This document shows positions 8,198 through 16,771 of a stretch of DNA of 64,000 nucleotides, in pieces. Made by a program: the position numbers and the translations under genes. The DNA is from Rhodothermales bacterium. Its GTDB lineage: Bacteria; Bacteroidota; Rhodothermia; Rhodothermales; JAHQVL01. The stretch is from assembly GCA_041391505.1 (NCBI GenBank), contig JAWKNW010000023.1:1-64000 (forward strand), written 5' to 3'. Numbering within the stretch: position 1 is the first letter of the stretch; every line of letters begins with the position of its first letter. A model generated the notes under the pieces. That model was not told the origin of the DNA, did no database searches, and saw nothing but the letters and a program-made list of their open reading frames with translations.

Positions 8198-8728
8198 AAC
8201 CCAACAGGGTAGAATCCGAGGATGCAGAATGTCGATAGATACGTCCCTGCAGACGATGCCACATCCCCTTGACGTGCCGACGGGTCGTTGAAGGACTCCG
8301 GCGTCTCGCATCACAAAAGCCAGCGCCCATCGGGATGTCACGCTGAATCGCCGTGCGTATCGGCTGTTCTATTACTCGCGTTGCCAGACACTGTTGCATC
8401 GCGTTCTCATCTATTTCACGAAACGCTACATAGCGCCCATAGACCTCCTTTTCTGTTTTCCGAGGCCTTCGACCCGGATGAGCGCGACCGGAGCCCCCGC
8501 CGACCCCATGAATAAATGACGCATCGGCGGGCGGCGGCACTATTGTTGTGCCCGCTTTTTACGCCGTATCACTCTGAAACACGGCGCACGATCACGGCGC
8601 ACACGACGCGTCCGCTGCATCTCCTGTCCGATCATACGCTGCCACCGACGACACCGAACGATCACGCGTTTCGCCGTCGAACACCACATCTACCGTCCAG
8701 TCCCCCGGATCAGCAACCTGTATCCGCC
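8198..8728. other. Intergenic gap of about 530 bp between divergent genes
   Basis: No supported gene. A hairpin-like stretch near 8525-8561 (GCGGGCGGCGGCAC, then GTGCCCGC and TTTTT) could terminate or attenuate rightward transcription. The region must hold the promoters of the leftward zinc-ribbon gene and the rightward response regulator. Confidence 0.4.
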
Positions 8729-9457
8729 ATGCTCACCCCCTTGCGTTCCCCGTCGAGGCGCGCTTCGGCCGACGTGCCCGATCCAGCCCGCGTGCTGGTC
8801 GTCGACCCGCATCCGATCATCGGCGACGCCGTCCGCTCGTTGCTGAGCGCCACCGACGACCTGGTCTTCGCCGGCTTCGCGGCGACGGCGAGCGATGCCC
8901 AGCGCGCGATACGACGCACGACGCCGCATGTCGTCCTCCTCGAACTCTCGCTCGACGACGGGTACGGGCTGGACCTCGCGGCGCAGCTGCTCATTCTGCA
9001 TCCCAGGCTCCGCATCATCATCTACACGATGTACGCGGAACAGGTCTTTGCCGAACGCGCCATTGAAGTCGGCGCCGCCGGCTATCTCATGAAACGCGCC
9101 GACCCCGCGGAGCTGCTCGAAGGCATCCGGCGGGTGTTGCGGCAGGAAACCTACCTCAGCGCGTCCGCCACGACGCGCCTGCTCAACAAAATCACCCGGC
9201 GGCGCACCCGCGAGACGGCGCATACCCTGGAGCGCCTCACCCATCGGGAGCTGGCGGTGTTGCTGATGCTGGGCGAAGGCTCCACGCCCCTCGACATCGC
9301 GAGCCGGCTCAGCCTCGATCGAAAAACCGTCGAGACGCACCGCCGGCGGGTCAAGGAAAAACTCGGCTTCGAGAGCATCTCGTCCCTGCTGCACTATGCC
9401 ACCAACTGGCGCCATGCGCAGGGCGCCCTGGAGCCGCCGGCGGAGAACGACGTCTGA
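8729..9457 (+). CDS. NarL/FixJ-type response regulator with Asp-to-Glu receiver
   Basis: 242 residues: a receiver domain (about 20-140) and a LuxR-type HTH (about 165-225, LTHRELAVLLMLGEG ... DRKTVETHRRRVKEKL). The fold landmarks are clear: VLVVDPHP for strand 1, T100 and K122 (GYLMKR). However, the phospho-acceptor position in VVLLELSLDDGYG is Glu72 rather than Asp, and the second acidic pocket residue (normally DD) is Pro27. It therefore probably does not use ordinary aspartyl phosphorylation; Glu at this site often mimics the active state. The start at 8729 was chosen because the 71 in-frame residues upstream are low-complexity and not receiver-like. No kinase gene is adjacent. Confidence 0.88.
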   Translation: MLTPLRSPSRRASADVPDPARVLVVDPHPIIGDAVRSLLSATDDLVFAGFAATASDAQRAIRRTTPHVVLLELSLDDGYGLDLAAQLLILHPRLRIIIYTMYAEQVFAERAIEVGAAGYLMKRADPAELLEGIRRVLRQETYLSASATTRLLNKITRRRTRETAHTLERLTHRELAVLLMLGEGSTPLDIASRLSLDRKTVETHRRRVKEKLGFESISSLLHYATNWRHAQGALEPPAENDV

Positions 9458-9644
9458 AGACCCGGTCGCGATCTGGCGTATTTACGGGATAGTATTGATG
9501 CCATGGTCCGGTTAGACTGTTTCAAGACGGCCTTCGCGCCGGTTGTTCTAACCGCTCTGTTGCATCGCGCTGGAATCCAACCCAAATACGTCCTCCCCCG
9601 GAGACGAGCCGGCCGATCCGCCCAGGCCGGCCGAACCCGATCCC

Positions 9645-9830
9645 ATGCGCACCTGGGCCCGGCAGGACCCCCGGTACGCACAGAGCGATCCCCGTTTCGA
9701 GCACAAGGACCCCGACTGGTCCTCCACCGACCCCCGCTTCGTCAACAAGGATCCCCGCTTCGAGAAGACCGACGAGCGGCTCACCCGCATCGACCCGAAG
9801 TGGAAGATCGAGAAAAAAGGAGACGACTAG
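9645..9830 (+). CDS. Small protein of repeated DPRF/DPRY units
   Basis: 61 residues, MRTWARQDPRYAQSDPRF and so on: seven units with the pattern D-P-[RK]-[FYW] (DPRY, DPRF, DPDW, DPRF, DPRF, DERL, DPKW), each separated by about four to six polar residues, then a charged tail IEKKGDD. It is not a low-complexity by-product of GC bias, because the spacing and the aromatic position are kept. The open frame extends upstream without another ATG to a stop near 9550. No family recognised. A hydrophilic, probably extended or beta-turn-repeat protein. Confidence 0.5.
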   Translation: MRTWARQDPRYAQSDPRFEHKDPDWSSTDPRFVNKDPRFEKTDERLTRIDPKWKIEKKGDD

Positions 9831-9878
9831 ACCGGGCAGGACGACTCCGCCGGCGCCTGGCGAGGCGGTGCGGGGCGC

Positions 9879-9914
9879 AAAAAAAACGGCCGGCGAAGGG
9901 TTGCTTGCCGGCCG
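9879..9914 (-). terminator. Terminator of the leftward Nudix gene
   Basis: CGGCCGGC (9887-9894) and GCCGGCCG (9907-9914) form a perfect 8-bp stem with a 12-nt loop. On the minus strand it is followed by eight T (9879-9886). It lies 25 bp past the stop of the gene at 9939-10415. Confidence 0.85.
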
Positions 9915-9938
9915 GGTGTGGTGGTAAATCGGGAGTAT

Positions 9939-10415
9939 CTAGCTCTGGAACACCAGATCGTCCGTCTTAACCCGGCGCTGCAACCGGGCATAGAGTTCCC
10001 AGAGCGCCGTTTTGGAGGCGTCGGACGCCAGCATGTTCGTCGCTTCCTCGTAGCCGATCCATCGGTAATCGGCCCCGGGGTCGGAGGGGTGCAGGGACTC
10101 GGAGCCGACTTCGACGCCGAAACAATACTGCGGCAGCACAAAACGGCCGCCGGTCGAGGTCATCGTGCCGGCAAATTGGGTAGCCGGCACGGCGTTTACG
10201 CAATCAAGCACCATAAATCGTTCTTCGCCCAGATCCAGCCCGGCTTCGTGACCGCTTTCGCGCTTGGCCGCTTCGATCGGGGTCTCCAGTTCCTGGCTCT
10301 TGCCAGAGATGCCATGCCAGTTCGCGTTCTCGGGGTGCTGGAACACGGCGAACTGGACGTTCTGATCCACGACACGGTACGGGAAGACGAGCACTTGAAA
10401 GGGTGTACGGGTCAT
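9939..10415 (-). CDS. Nudix hydrolase, NudB-like (dihydroneopterin triphosphate/dATP pyrophosphatase type)
   Basis: 158 residues. It begins TRTPFQVLVFPYRV, typical of NudB-type enzymes that start a short distance before the Nudix fold. The Nudix box is GKSQELETPIEAAKRESGHEAGL: the RE and final EAGL core is kept, but the first of the two adjacent Glu of REuxEExGu is His. NudB-type enzymes remove pyrophosphate from dihydroneopterin triphosphate or from damaged nucleotides; the substrate here is inferred only from overall similarity. A second, unrelated Nudix gene lies just upstream on the same strand, 118 bp away. Confidence 0.82.
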   Translation of the reverse strand: MTRTPFQVLVFPYRVVDQNVQFAVFQHPENANWHGISGKSQELETPIEAAKRESGHEAGLDLGEERFMVLDCVNAVPATQFAGTMTSTGGRFVLPQYCFGVEVGSESLHPSDPGADYRWIGYEEATNMLASDASKTALWELYARLQRRVKTDDLVFQS

Positions 10416-10532
10416 AATGCGTTTCCTCTGATGATTAGCAGGACGTAGAGAAGAGGGGATGAAGATAGTGTTAAGGAATTAAGGCCCGAGCGAGATCAAG
10501 GGCAACAGCATGATGTGAAAAAGTGCAACCGT

Positions 10533-11441
10533 TCAATGCGCGACGACCCAGTCCAGCATCCGGTCGTCATCGAACAGAAACCGACCCTCGAACGGCCGGC
10601 CTTCCAGGAGATGCGGGATCCAGATCCGGTCGTCTTCCCACATCTCGTCATAGGGAATGGCATCGATATCCGCCCAGATGGGCGTCGCCTCATCGGTCTC
10701 CGTCGGCTCGCCGATCAATCCACCCGCCCGAAAGACGTGCACGTGGATGGCGTACCCGTCGACGAACTGAAACCGGAGTTCGCCGCCTTTTTCGAGGTCG
10801 GTGGGCGTTACGAGCAGTTCTTCCTGGACTTCCCTGACGGCGGCTTCGCGCGGCTGTTCGCCGGCTTCGAGCCGGCCGCCCGGCCCGTTGATCTTTCCGG
10901 CCCCGAGGCCTCTTTTCTTGCGAATGAGCAGGATGCGATCGTCCTGGATCACAAACAGGAGCGTGGCGGGATCGACGGGTCTCCACGTCGCCCAGTCGAT
11001 GTCGGCCAGCGACGTGGCCGAGAGGGCAACTTCGGCGCGCAGGGTGTCGAGGCGATCGTGGATGTCGTGGGGAAGCGCCGCGTCGGGATGTTTGAGCGCC
11101 TCCGCATACAGGCTCTGGGCGTGCTGGAACCACCGCCGCGCCTCGGGCCGGCCGGCTTCCCCCTGCTTGAGCAGGACGATGTGGCCGCGCTCCTGAACGA
11201 GGTCGGCCAGCGCCAGGGCCTTCTCCGCGCTCCAGCGGTCCCCTTCCCGGCACAGGGCCAGCATGTGCACCCGGTCGAGCTCCCTCACAGCCGGCGCGTC
11301 CCGGTCGAACAGCCCTTTCAGCGCTTCGTCGATCACGTCGAGCGCCTCGTCGTAAGCATGGATCTGCCGGTTGAACAGCGCCTTCGCTAGGGCCTGGACG
11401 AGTTGCTGGATCTGCCGGAGTATCGTGTCGCGGGAAAACAT
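10533..11441 (-). CDS. Two-domain protein: DUF6483-like helical domain fused to MTH1-like Nudix hydrolase
   Basis: 302 residues. Residues 1-130 are helical (MFSRDTILRQIQQLVQALAK ... ALDVIDEALKGLF), resembling the DUF6483 helical repeat domain known mainly as a stand-alone protein. Residues 155-302 are a Nudix domain resembling human MTH1/8-oxo-dGTPase: KKRGLGAGKINGPGGRLEAG, then EATPIWADIDAIPYDEMWEDD. In the Nudix box G189-x5-E195-x7-R203-E204-x2-E207-E208 is intact, but the Gly following the EE is Leu210. The C-terminal MWEDDRIWIPHLL corresponds to the MTH1 substrate-pocket segment, so sanitation of oxidised purine nucleotides is a reasonable inference. Confidence 0.85.
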   Translation of the reverse strand: MFSRDTILRQIQQLVQALAKALFNRQIHAYDEALDVIDEALKGLFDRDAPAVRELDRVHMLALCREGDRWSAEKALALADLVQERGHIVLLKQGEAGRPEARRWFQHAQSLYAEALKHPDAALPHDIHDRLDTLRAEVALSATSLADIDWATWRPVDPATLLFVIQDDRILLIRKKRGLGAGKINGPGGRLEAGEQPREAAVREVQEELLVTPTDLEKGGELRFQFVDGYAIHVHVFRAGGLIGEPTETDEATPIWADIDAIPYDEMWEDDRIWIPHLLEGRPFEGRFLFDDDRMLDWVVAH

Positions 11442-11488
11442 GGATCTGGGGTGACGATGGATAAAAGGTCTCGCGCCGGGTCGGCGCG

Positions 11489-11752
11489 TCAGGGTTCGGC
11501 CTCGGGGCGGCGCCGGCGGAGCGCCTTGCCAATCCCGTAGAGGCTGATCAGGACCCAGAACGCCTCCACGATGAACGCCGACAGGTTAAACGCGAACCAC
11601 AGCGAGACCAGGACGCAGGACGCACCCAGCGCATTGACGATCGAATACGCGAGATCGCCGCTGTGGATGCGGCCGGCCTGGAGCAACCCGTACGCTCCCA
11701 GAATGGACGCCACGCCGATCAATCCGACCACTTCATGCCATGAATCCGCCAT
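11489..11752 (-). CDS. CBU_0592-like small membrane protein
   Basis: 87 residues with three hydrophobic spans. The pattern IGVASILGAYGLLQAGRI, NALGASCVLVSLWFAFNLSAF and VEAFWVLISLYGI is that of the CBU_0592 membrane family, whose function is unknown. I chose the ATG at 11752 rather than 11794 because GGAG lies seven bases before it. It is 45 bp downstream of the Gfo/Idh/MocA gene and may be co-transcribed with it. Confidence 0.75.
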   Translation of the reverse strand: MADSWHEVVGLIGVASILGAYGLLQAGRIHSGDLAYSIVNALGASCVLVSLWFAFNLSAFIVEAFWVLISLYGIGKALRRRRPEAEP

Positions 11753-11797
11753 TGCCTGCTCCGGAATGCCCCTCTCGTACCTGTCCGCCCCCAACCG

Positions 11798-13129
11798 CTA
11801 CAGACGCGGCTCCCAGCCGGGTTCGTACGTGCGGCCCCAGAGCGCGTTGGCGGCGTCGTTGTGCAGGATGGCGCCGCTCGCCGGGTCGCACTGGAGCGCG
11901 CCCGTAGTAAACTGCGCGATGTTGCCGAGATGGCAGAGCATAGCGCTCTTGTAGCCCTCGGCGATAGGCTGGCGGAGGGCGGCGTTGCCCCGGATCGCCT
12001 CGCAGAAATTACCGACATGGAGATCCGTCATCTCGCCACCGCCGACCGGGTTGAGCCCGTCGTCGCCGCTGCCGGCGGCAAAGGTCTTCATCTCCGTGCT
12101 CTTCGCATCGAAAAACGTGTAGCCCGAGCTGTCGATGAGGAGCGAGCCCCCCGTGCCGTGGATGGTGACGCCAAAGCCCTTGCCGTTGACAGGCATGCCG
12201 TTGCAGCTGCGGCCCTCCCACGTAATCGTTTTGCCGCCGGCGAATTCGAAGGACATGATCTGGGTATCGAAAAATTCCCAGTCGTCCTGGAAGGCGAAGC
12301 GGCCGCCGGCGGACGTCACGCGCGTCGGGTAATCCACCCCGAGCGCCCACCGGCAGATGTCGATGTGATGCGTCCCGTTGTTGCAGGCCTCGCCGGTGCC
12401 CCAGTGGCGGAACCAGTGCCAGTTGTAATGGATGAGGTTGTCGCGAAACGGCCGGCGCGGGGCCGGGCCCTGCCAGAGGGCGTAGTCGAGCCCGTCGGGC
12501 ACCGCGGCGGGTTGGCCGCGGCCGATGGAGCCACGGGTATTCGCGTACCAGGCCTTGCCCAGATACACCTCGCCGATCATCCCGTCGTGCACCATCGCCA
12601 TCGCGTCCATAAAGACCGGACTCGACCGGCGCTGCGTGCCGAGCTGAACGAGGCGGTTGTGCCGGCGCTGCCCTTCCACCAGCCAGTGGGCTTCCTGCGG
12701 GTTGTGGCTCCCGGGCTTTTCCAGATAGACATGTTTTCCGGCCGACATCGCCATCAGCGCCGCCGTCGTGTGCCAGTGATCCGGGACCGCGATCGCCACG
12801 GCGTCGAGGTCGTTCGATTCGAGCATCTTCCGGATGTCGCCGAAACCCTTCGGGGCGCCGTCCTGCATGCCGGCGACCGTCGCCGAGCATTTCCCCAGCG
12901 CCGCGGCGTCGACGTCGCACAGAAAACCCACGTGGACATCCGGCTGCCGGGCGAAGGCCTGCGCCAGGGCATGGCCCCGGCTATTGACACCCATGACCCC
13001 TACCACGATCTTGTCCGCCGGCCTGCCGCCCGACGTCCATATCGCCGGAGCGCCGCCCAGAAACCCGAGCCCCACGCCCGTAGCGCCGGCCGTTTTCAGA
13101 AAGGTTCGTCGATTGGCTTTTCGATCCAT
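11798..13129 (-). CDS. Tat-exported Gfo/Idh/MocA family oxidoreductase
   Basis: 443 residues. It starts with a twin-arginine signal (NRRTFLKTAGATGVGLGFLGG). The Rossmann NAD(P) domain follows (VVGVMGVNSRGHALAQAF) with the family landmark EKPGSHNPQEA, in which the Lys of EKP is the usual catalytic residue. The C-terminal alpha/beta domain contains NGTHHIDICRWALG. Exported members of this family in Bacteroidota and Planctomycetes act on sugars or inositols, with the bound cofactor carried through the Tat system. It is divergent from a dehydrogenase lipoprotein gene, with 116 bp between them, suggesting linked expression. Confidence 0.93.
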   Translation of the reverse strand: MDRKANRRTFLKTAGATGVGLGFLGGAPAIWTSGGRPADKIVVGVMGVNSRGHALAQAFARQPDVHVGFLCDVDAAALGKCSATVAGMQDGAPKGFGDIRKMLESNDLDAVAIAVPDHWHTTAALMAMSAGKHVYLEKPGSHNPQEAHWLVEGQRRHNRLVQLGTQRRSSPVFMDAMAMVHDGMIGEVYLGKAWYANTRGSIGRGQPAAVPDGLDYALWQGPAPRRPFRDNLIHYNWHWFRHWGTGEACNNGTHHIDICRWALGVDYPTRVTSAGGRFAFQDDWEFFDTQIMSFEFAGGKTITWEGRSCNGMPVNGKGFGVTIHGTGGSLLIDSSGYTFFDAKSTEMKTFAAGSGDDGLNPVGGGEMTDLHVGNFCEAIRGNAALRQPIAEGYKSAMLCHLGNIAQFTTGALQCDPASGAILHNDAANALWGRTYEPGWEPRL

Positions 13130-13245
13130 GGCATTGCAGGGCTATCGTGGTTGTTCTCCGGCACCTGACGGCAGGAGATGACGCGTAGAATAGGGGCCGT
13201 GCGCCCACGTTTGCAAGCCGTCTCCCGCTCCCTCACCCCACCCGA

Positions 13246-15366
13246 ATGGTTATCATGCGCGCGATCCTGACGCCCATCTGTTGTTTTCTCCTGTCGATCG
13301 CCGGCTGCGCCCAGCAGCCCTCGCGCTATGCCGGCCCGCTGGAGCCCGGGCAGGCCCTCGCCGCCTTCGAGCTGGTCGACGGCTTCGCCGCCGCCGTCTT
13401 CGCCGCCGAGCCCCAGCTCGCCGACCCCGTCGAGTTGCTCTTCGACGAGCAGGGACGCGCGGTGGTGATCGAGATGCCGGACTACCCCGACAAGCCGGCG
13501 TTCGGCCAGGGCAAGAGCCGCATCGTGCTCCTTTCGGATACCGACGGCGACGGCCGGATGGACCACCGCGCGGTTTTCGCCGACGGCCTCTCCGAAGCCA
13601 CCAGCGCCCTCCCCTGGAAAGGCGGCCTCATCGTTACCGCCGCGCCGGACATCCTCTACCTGAAAGACGAGGATGGCGACGGCCGCGCCGACCGCCGCGA
13701 TATCCTGTTCACCGGTTTCTTCGAGAACAACTCCGAGGCCCAGATCACCAACCTGTGGCTGAACCCGGACGGCTGGATCTATGCCTCGAATTTCGGCCAG
13801 GCCGGCATGATTTCCGCCCCCTCGGTCCCCGAGGCGCCGCCGGTCAATGTGCGCGGCGCGGATTTCCGGTTCCGGCTCGATCCCCTCCGGTTCGAGCAGG
13901 CCGCCGGGCCGACCCAGTTCGGGCAGGCCGTCGATGTGTGGGGCAACCGCTTCGGAACGCACAATACGCAGCACATCAACCAGTTCGTCATCCCGTGGCG
14001 GTACCTGCATCGGCACCCGCATCTGCCCGCCACGGGCACCATCCAGAACATCTCCGACCACGACCTGCGCATGTACCAGCGCACGCCGGCGCCTTACTGG
14101 CGGGCCGAACGCACGGCGCGCCGCCAGAAACAGTACGACGAGGCCGGCACGGGCCGCATCGAGTACGCCGCCGACCACTTCACCGGCTCGGCGGGCGGGA
14201 CGGTGTATGACGGCGACCTCTTCCCGCCGCGTTTCCACGGCACCGTCTTCACCGGCGATGTCGCCGGCAACCTCGTGCACCGCGACTCCCTCGCCGCCGC
14301 GCCGGGCGATCCGGCCTTTGTCGCCATGCGGCCGGCCGGCGAACGCGACCGCGAATTTCTGGCCTCCACCGACCCCTGGTTCCGGCCCGCGAGCTTCACC
14401 GTCGGCCCCGACGGCGCGCTGTACGTGGTGGATATGTACCGGCAGCATATCGAGACGCCGGTCTCCATCCCGGAGGATCTCAAGGCCGACATGGACTTTT
14501 ACGCCGGCGCCGATCGTGGGCGCATCTACCGGATTGCCCCGACCGGCGCTCCGCCCGCTGCCGACCCGGCCGCGCTGAACGACGCGTCGACGCCGGCACT
14601 CGTCGCGGCCCTGGCCGACCCGAACGGCTGGCGCCGCCGCACCGCGCAACGTCTGCTGCTCGAACGCGCCGACCCGGCCGCCGTGGAGCCGCTCCGCAAG
14701 ACGCTCACGGCGTCCGAAGCGCCCGCGCGCCTCCTGGCGCTGTATCTGCTCGATGCCCAGGACGCCCTGCGCGCCTCCGACGTGACGCGTGCGCTCAAGG
14801 ATCCGGAAGCCGGCATCCGGATGCACGCCCTCCGGCTCTCCGAGTCTTTCCCCGAACTCGACGCCGCCGTGGCGCCCCTGCTCGACGACGCCTCGGGCCG
14901 CGTAGCCCTCCAGGCGGCGCTGACGCTGGGCAACCGGTCGGGCCGCGCGGTAGCCGACCTGTTCGCGGCCTTCGTCGAAGCGCATGCCGGCAACCCGTGG
15001 ATGCGGCTGGCCGTGCTCAGCGCCCCTTCCGGCGCGTCGCTCGCCACCCTGAACGCCCTCGAACGCCGGCGTTTCTTCCAGAACCAGGACGACGACCGCG
15101 CGGCGTTCCTCCAGGAGACGGCCGCCGTCCTGGCCGTCCGCAACGTCCCGGACGAACTCAACCGGTTTATCGATTTCCTGGTGGATCACCCCGAGCCGTT
15201 CTGGGTCGCCGCCGGCTTCACGGGGCTAAAGGAAGGTCACGACTCCAGCGTCCCCCTCATCCTGAGCGACCGGGCGATCGACAACATCAACGCGTTCATG
15301 CGCTCGTCGTCCGCCGTGGTCCAGGACCTGTCCGGCGACGTGCTGGCCCTGACCCCCGCCCGATGA
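13246..15366 (+). CDS. PVC-type membrane-bound dehydrogenase lipoprotein with HEAT repeats
   Basis: 706 residues. A lipoprotein signal ends in LSIAGC. The beta-propeller dehydrogenase domain of TIGR02604 type (about 35-425) shows DPVELLFDEQGRAVVIEMPDYP and two calcium-loop-like stretches (DTDGDGRMD, DEDGDGRAD). A HEAT-repeat tail follows (about 450-640). No haem c motif is fused, unlike many relatives that carry a CxxCH module. The last codons overlap the next gene, a HiPIP, as ATGA, which could supply the missing electron carrier. Substrate unknown. An in-frame ATG at 13255 is an alternative start. Confidence 0.88.
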   Translation: MVIMRAILTPICCFLLSIAGCAQQPSRYAGPLEPGQALAAFELVDGFAAAVFAAEPQLADPVELLFDEQGRAVVIEMPDYPDKPAFGQGKSRIVLLSDTDGDGRMDHRAVFADGLSEATSALPWKGGLIVTAAPDILYLKDEDGDGRADRRDILFTGFFENNSEAQITNLWLNPDGWIYASNFGQAGMISAPSVPEAPPVNVRGADFRFRLDPLRFEQAAGPTQFGQAVDVWGNRFGTHNTQHINQFVIPWRYLHRHPHLPATGTIQNISDHDLRMYQRTPAPYWRAERTARRQKQYDEAGTGRIEYAADHFTGSAGGTVYDGDLFPPRFHGTVFTGDVAGNLVHRDSLAAAPGDPAFVAMRPAGERDREFLASTDPWFRPASFTVGPDGALYVVDMYRQHIETPVSIPEDLKADMDFYAGADRGRIYRIAPTGAPPAADPAALNDASTPALVAALADPNGWRRRTAQRLLLERADPAAVEPLRKTLTASEAPARLLALYLLDAQDALRASDVTRALKDPEAGIRMHALRLSESFPELDAAVAPLLDDASGRVALQAALTLGNRSGRAVADLFAAFVEAHAGNPWMRLAVLSAPSGASLATLNALERRRFFQNQDDDRAAFLQETAAVLAVRNVPDELNRFIDFLVDHPEPFWVAAGFTGLKEGHDSSVPLILSDRAIDNINAFMRSSSAVVQDLSGDVLALTPAR

Positions 15367-15671
15367 ATTCCATCCCTACCTCCCGACGCGGCTTTCTGCT
15401 GTCGCTGGCCGCCTGCGTCGCCCTGCCGGCCTGCGGCGACGCAGAGCCGCCCCCGTCGGATCCGTGCATGGATGTCCGGTCCCTCTCGGACCCCGACCGC
15501 GCGACGCGGACGACGACGAACTACGTGGCCGAGTCGCCTTTCAAGGACATGAAATGCGATACCTGCCAGTTCTGGCTCCGCCCCGCCGAGGGCGCGCCGT
15601 GCGGCGGCTGCGTGATCGTGAAGGGGCCGATCCATCCCGGCGGCCACTGCACGTCGTGGGCGCCGGCGTGA
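15363..15671 (+). CDS. High-potential iron-sulfur protein (HiPIP)
   Basis: 102 residues. A twin-arginine signal (TSRRGFLLSLAACVALPAC) is followed by a compact domain with Cys65-x2-Cys68-x14-Cys83-x12-Cys96, the 4Fe-4S ligand pattern of HiPIPs, and the closing signature GPIHPGGHCTSW. Tat export agrees with known HiPIPs, which acquire their cluster in the cytoplasm. In Rhodothermus a HiPIP donates electrons to the terminal oxidase. Its ATG overlaps the stop of the dehydrogenase gene, so the two are co-translated, suggesting the HiPIP takes electrons from that dehydrogenase. Cys80 is an extra cysteine. Confidence 0.93.
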   Translation: MNSIPTSRRGFLLSLAACVALPACGDAEPPPSDPCMDVRSLSDPDRATRTTTNYVAESPFKDMKCDTCQFWLRPAEGAPCGGCVIVKGPIHPGGHCTSWAPA

Positions 15672-15681
15672 CGCGGGCGTT

Positions 15682-16674
15682 TCAGGGCAGCGGCACCAGG
15701 CGCAGCGCGTTGCCGGCGAGGATCTTCGCGAGCACGTCGTCCGGAAGCGACAGGCTGGTCAGGAGGTCGTACATCCGGTTGTCGAAGGCGTCGCGCCCGA
15801 AGAAGAGGCGATCCTGGTAGTCGATCAGGAATTTCCGGGTGAAGTCGAGGTCGCGCGACAGCGCGGTATGCGCCGAGCCGGCGGAGAGGTCGCAGTTCAG
15901 ATTCGGGTATTTATCCATATACCGGAGAATCAGCCCTTTGCCGACGACGGGTTTGCCGGCCGGGTACTGCTCCGTAGCCTCGTCCGCATCCTCCGAGATC
16001 TCCCGCCAGAAGCCCGGGGCGTGCCCGAGGAACTGGGTGTTGGGGCAGAGCCGGAGCGCCGGCTCCATGTTCTCCAGGCTCCCCCCGTACCACCACTGGC
16101 GGTCGGCGGGGACGCCGTGGCGGGGGAAGGTCACATCGAGGTGAAAAATGACGGGGAGGCCTAGTTCGCCGGCGTAGTGAAACAGGCGGAGGGCGTCCGG
16201 GTCGTCGTACCGCATCCGCAGCTTGAATTCGCCGAACACGCGCACGCCGTGGATCTCCACCGCCGCCTTCAGGCGGGCGTGGGCGTGGGGGTCGCGGGGA
16301 TCCATCGTCGTCCCGGGGATGAACCGATCCGGGTAGCGTTCGGTCAGTTCGATGACGTCGTCGAATGTGATGCCGATGCCCGTGGGGTTGTTTGTGCCGT
16401 AGTAGTTCGGCGAGATCTCGCGCTCCGGCGCCTCCCAGCTGATGAGCCAGGCCATGTCGATGCCGGCGGCGTCCATGTTTTCGATGGTGCGGGCTCCGTT
16501 GAAGCCGAGCCAGCGCGGATGGCAGTGCACGTCGATGATGCGGGGGTTGACGCGGGGCGCACGCGGGCGGGAGGACCAGCCGAGGCCGGCGGTGGCGGCG
16601 ACGGTCAGGGCCGCGGCGCCCTGACGGATAAAGGCGCGACGCGTACGGGCCGGCGCGGGGCGGGATATGGACAT
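15682..16674 (-). CDS. Tat-exported amidohydrolase_2 family TIM-barrel hydrolase
   Basis: 330 residues. The signal TRRAFIRQGAAALTVAA is twin-arginine-like. The barrel begins IIDVHCHPRW, the HxH metal motif, and continues with FHLDVTFP (third His) and FFGRDAF (the catalytic Asp late in the barrel). These are the landmarks of the amidohydrolase_2 group, which includes decarboxylases and lactone hydrolases; the substrate is unknown. I chose the ATG at 16674 because it places the RR motif near the N-terminus. It converges with the HiPIP gene 11 bp away. Confidence 0.85.
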   Translation of the reverse strand: MSISRPAPARTRRAFIRQGAAALTVAATAGLGWSSRPRAPRVNPRIIDVHCHPRWLGFNGARTIENMDAAGIDMAWLISWEAPEREISPNYYGTNNPTGIGITFDDVIELTERYPDRFIPGTTMDPRDPHAHARLKAAVEIHGVRVFGEFKLRMRYDDPDALRLFHYAGELGLPVIFHLDVTFPRHGVPADRQWWYGGSLENMEPALRLCPNTQFLGHAPGFWREISEDADEATEQYPAGKPVVGKGLILRYMDKYPNLNCDLSAGSAHTALSRDLDFTRKFLIDYQDRLFFGRDAFDNRMYDLLTSLSLPDDVLAKILAGNALRLVPLP

Positions 16675-16771
16675 GGGGATCGAGGCTGGATGAAGGAAGG
16701 CTGGACGCACGTCCCTGCGTGCGCGCCCAAGTTCGGACATCCCATCGAAACCTGAAACAGGCCACGGGCCG

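Noticed and set aside
13096..15189. A 697-codon minus-strand open frame opposite the dehydrogenase gene
   Set aside because: No recognisable domain; the plus-strand gene has a lipobox, calcium-loop motifs and HEAT repeats.
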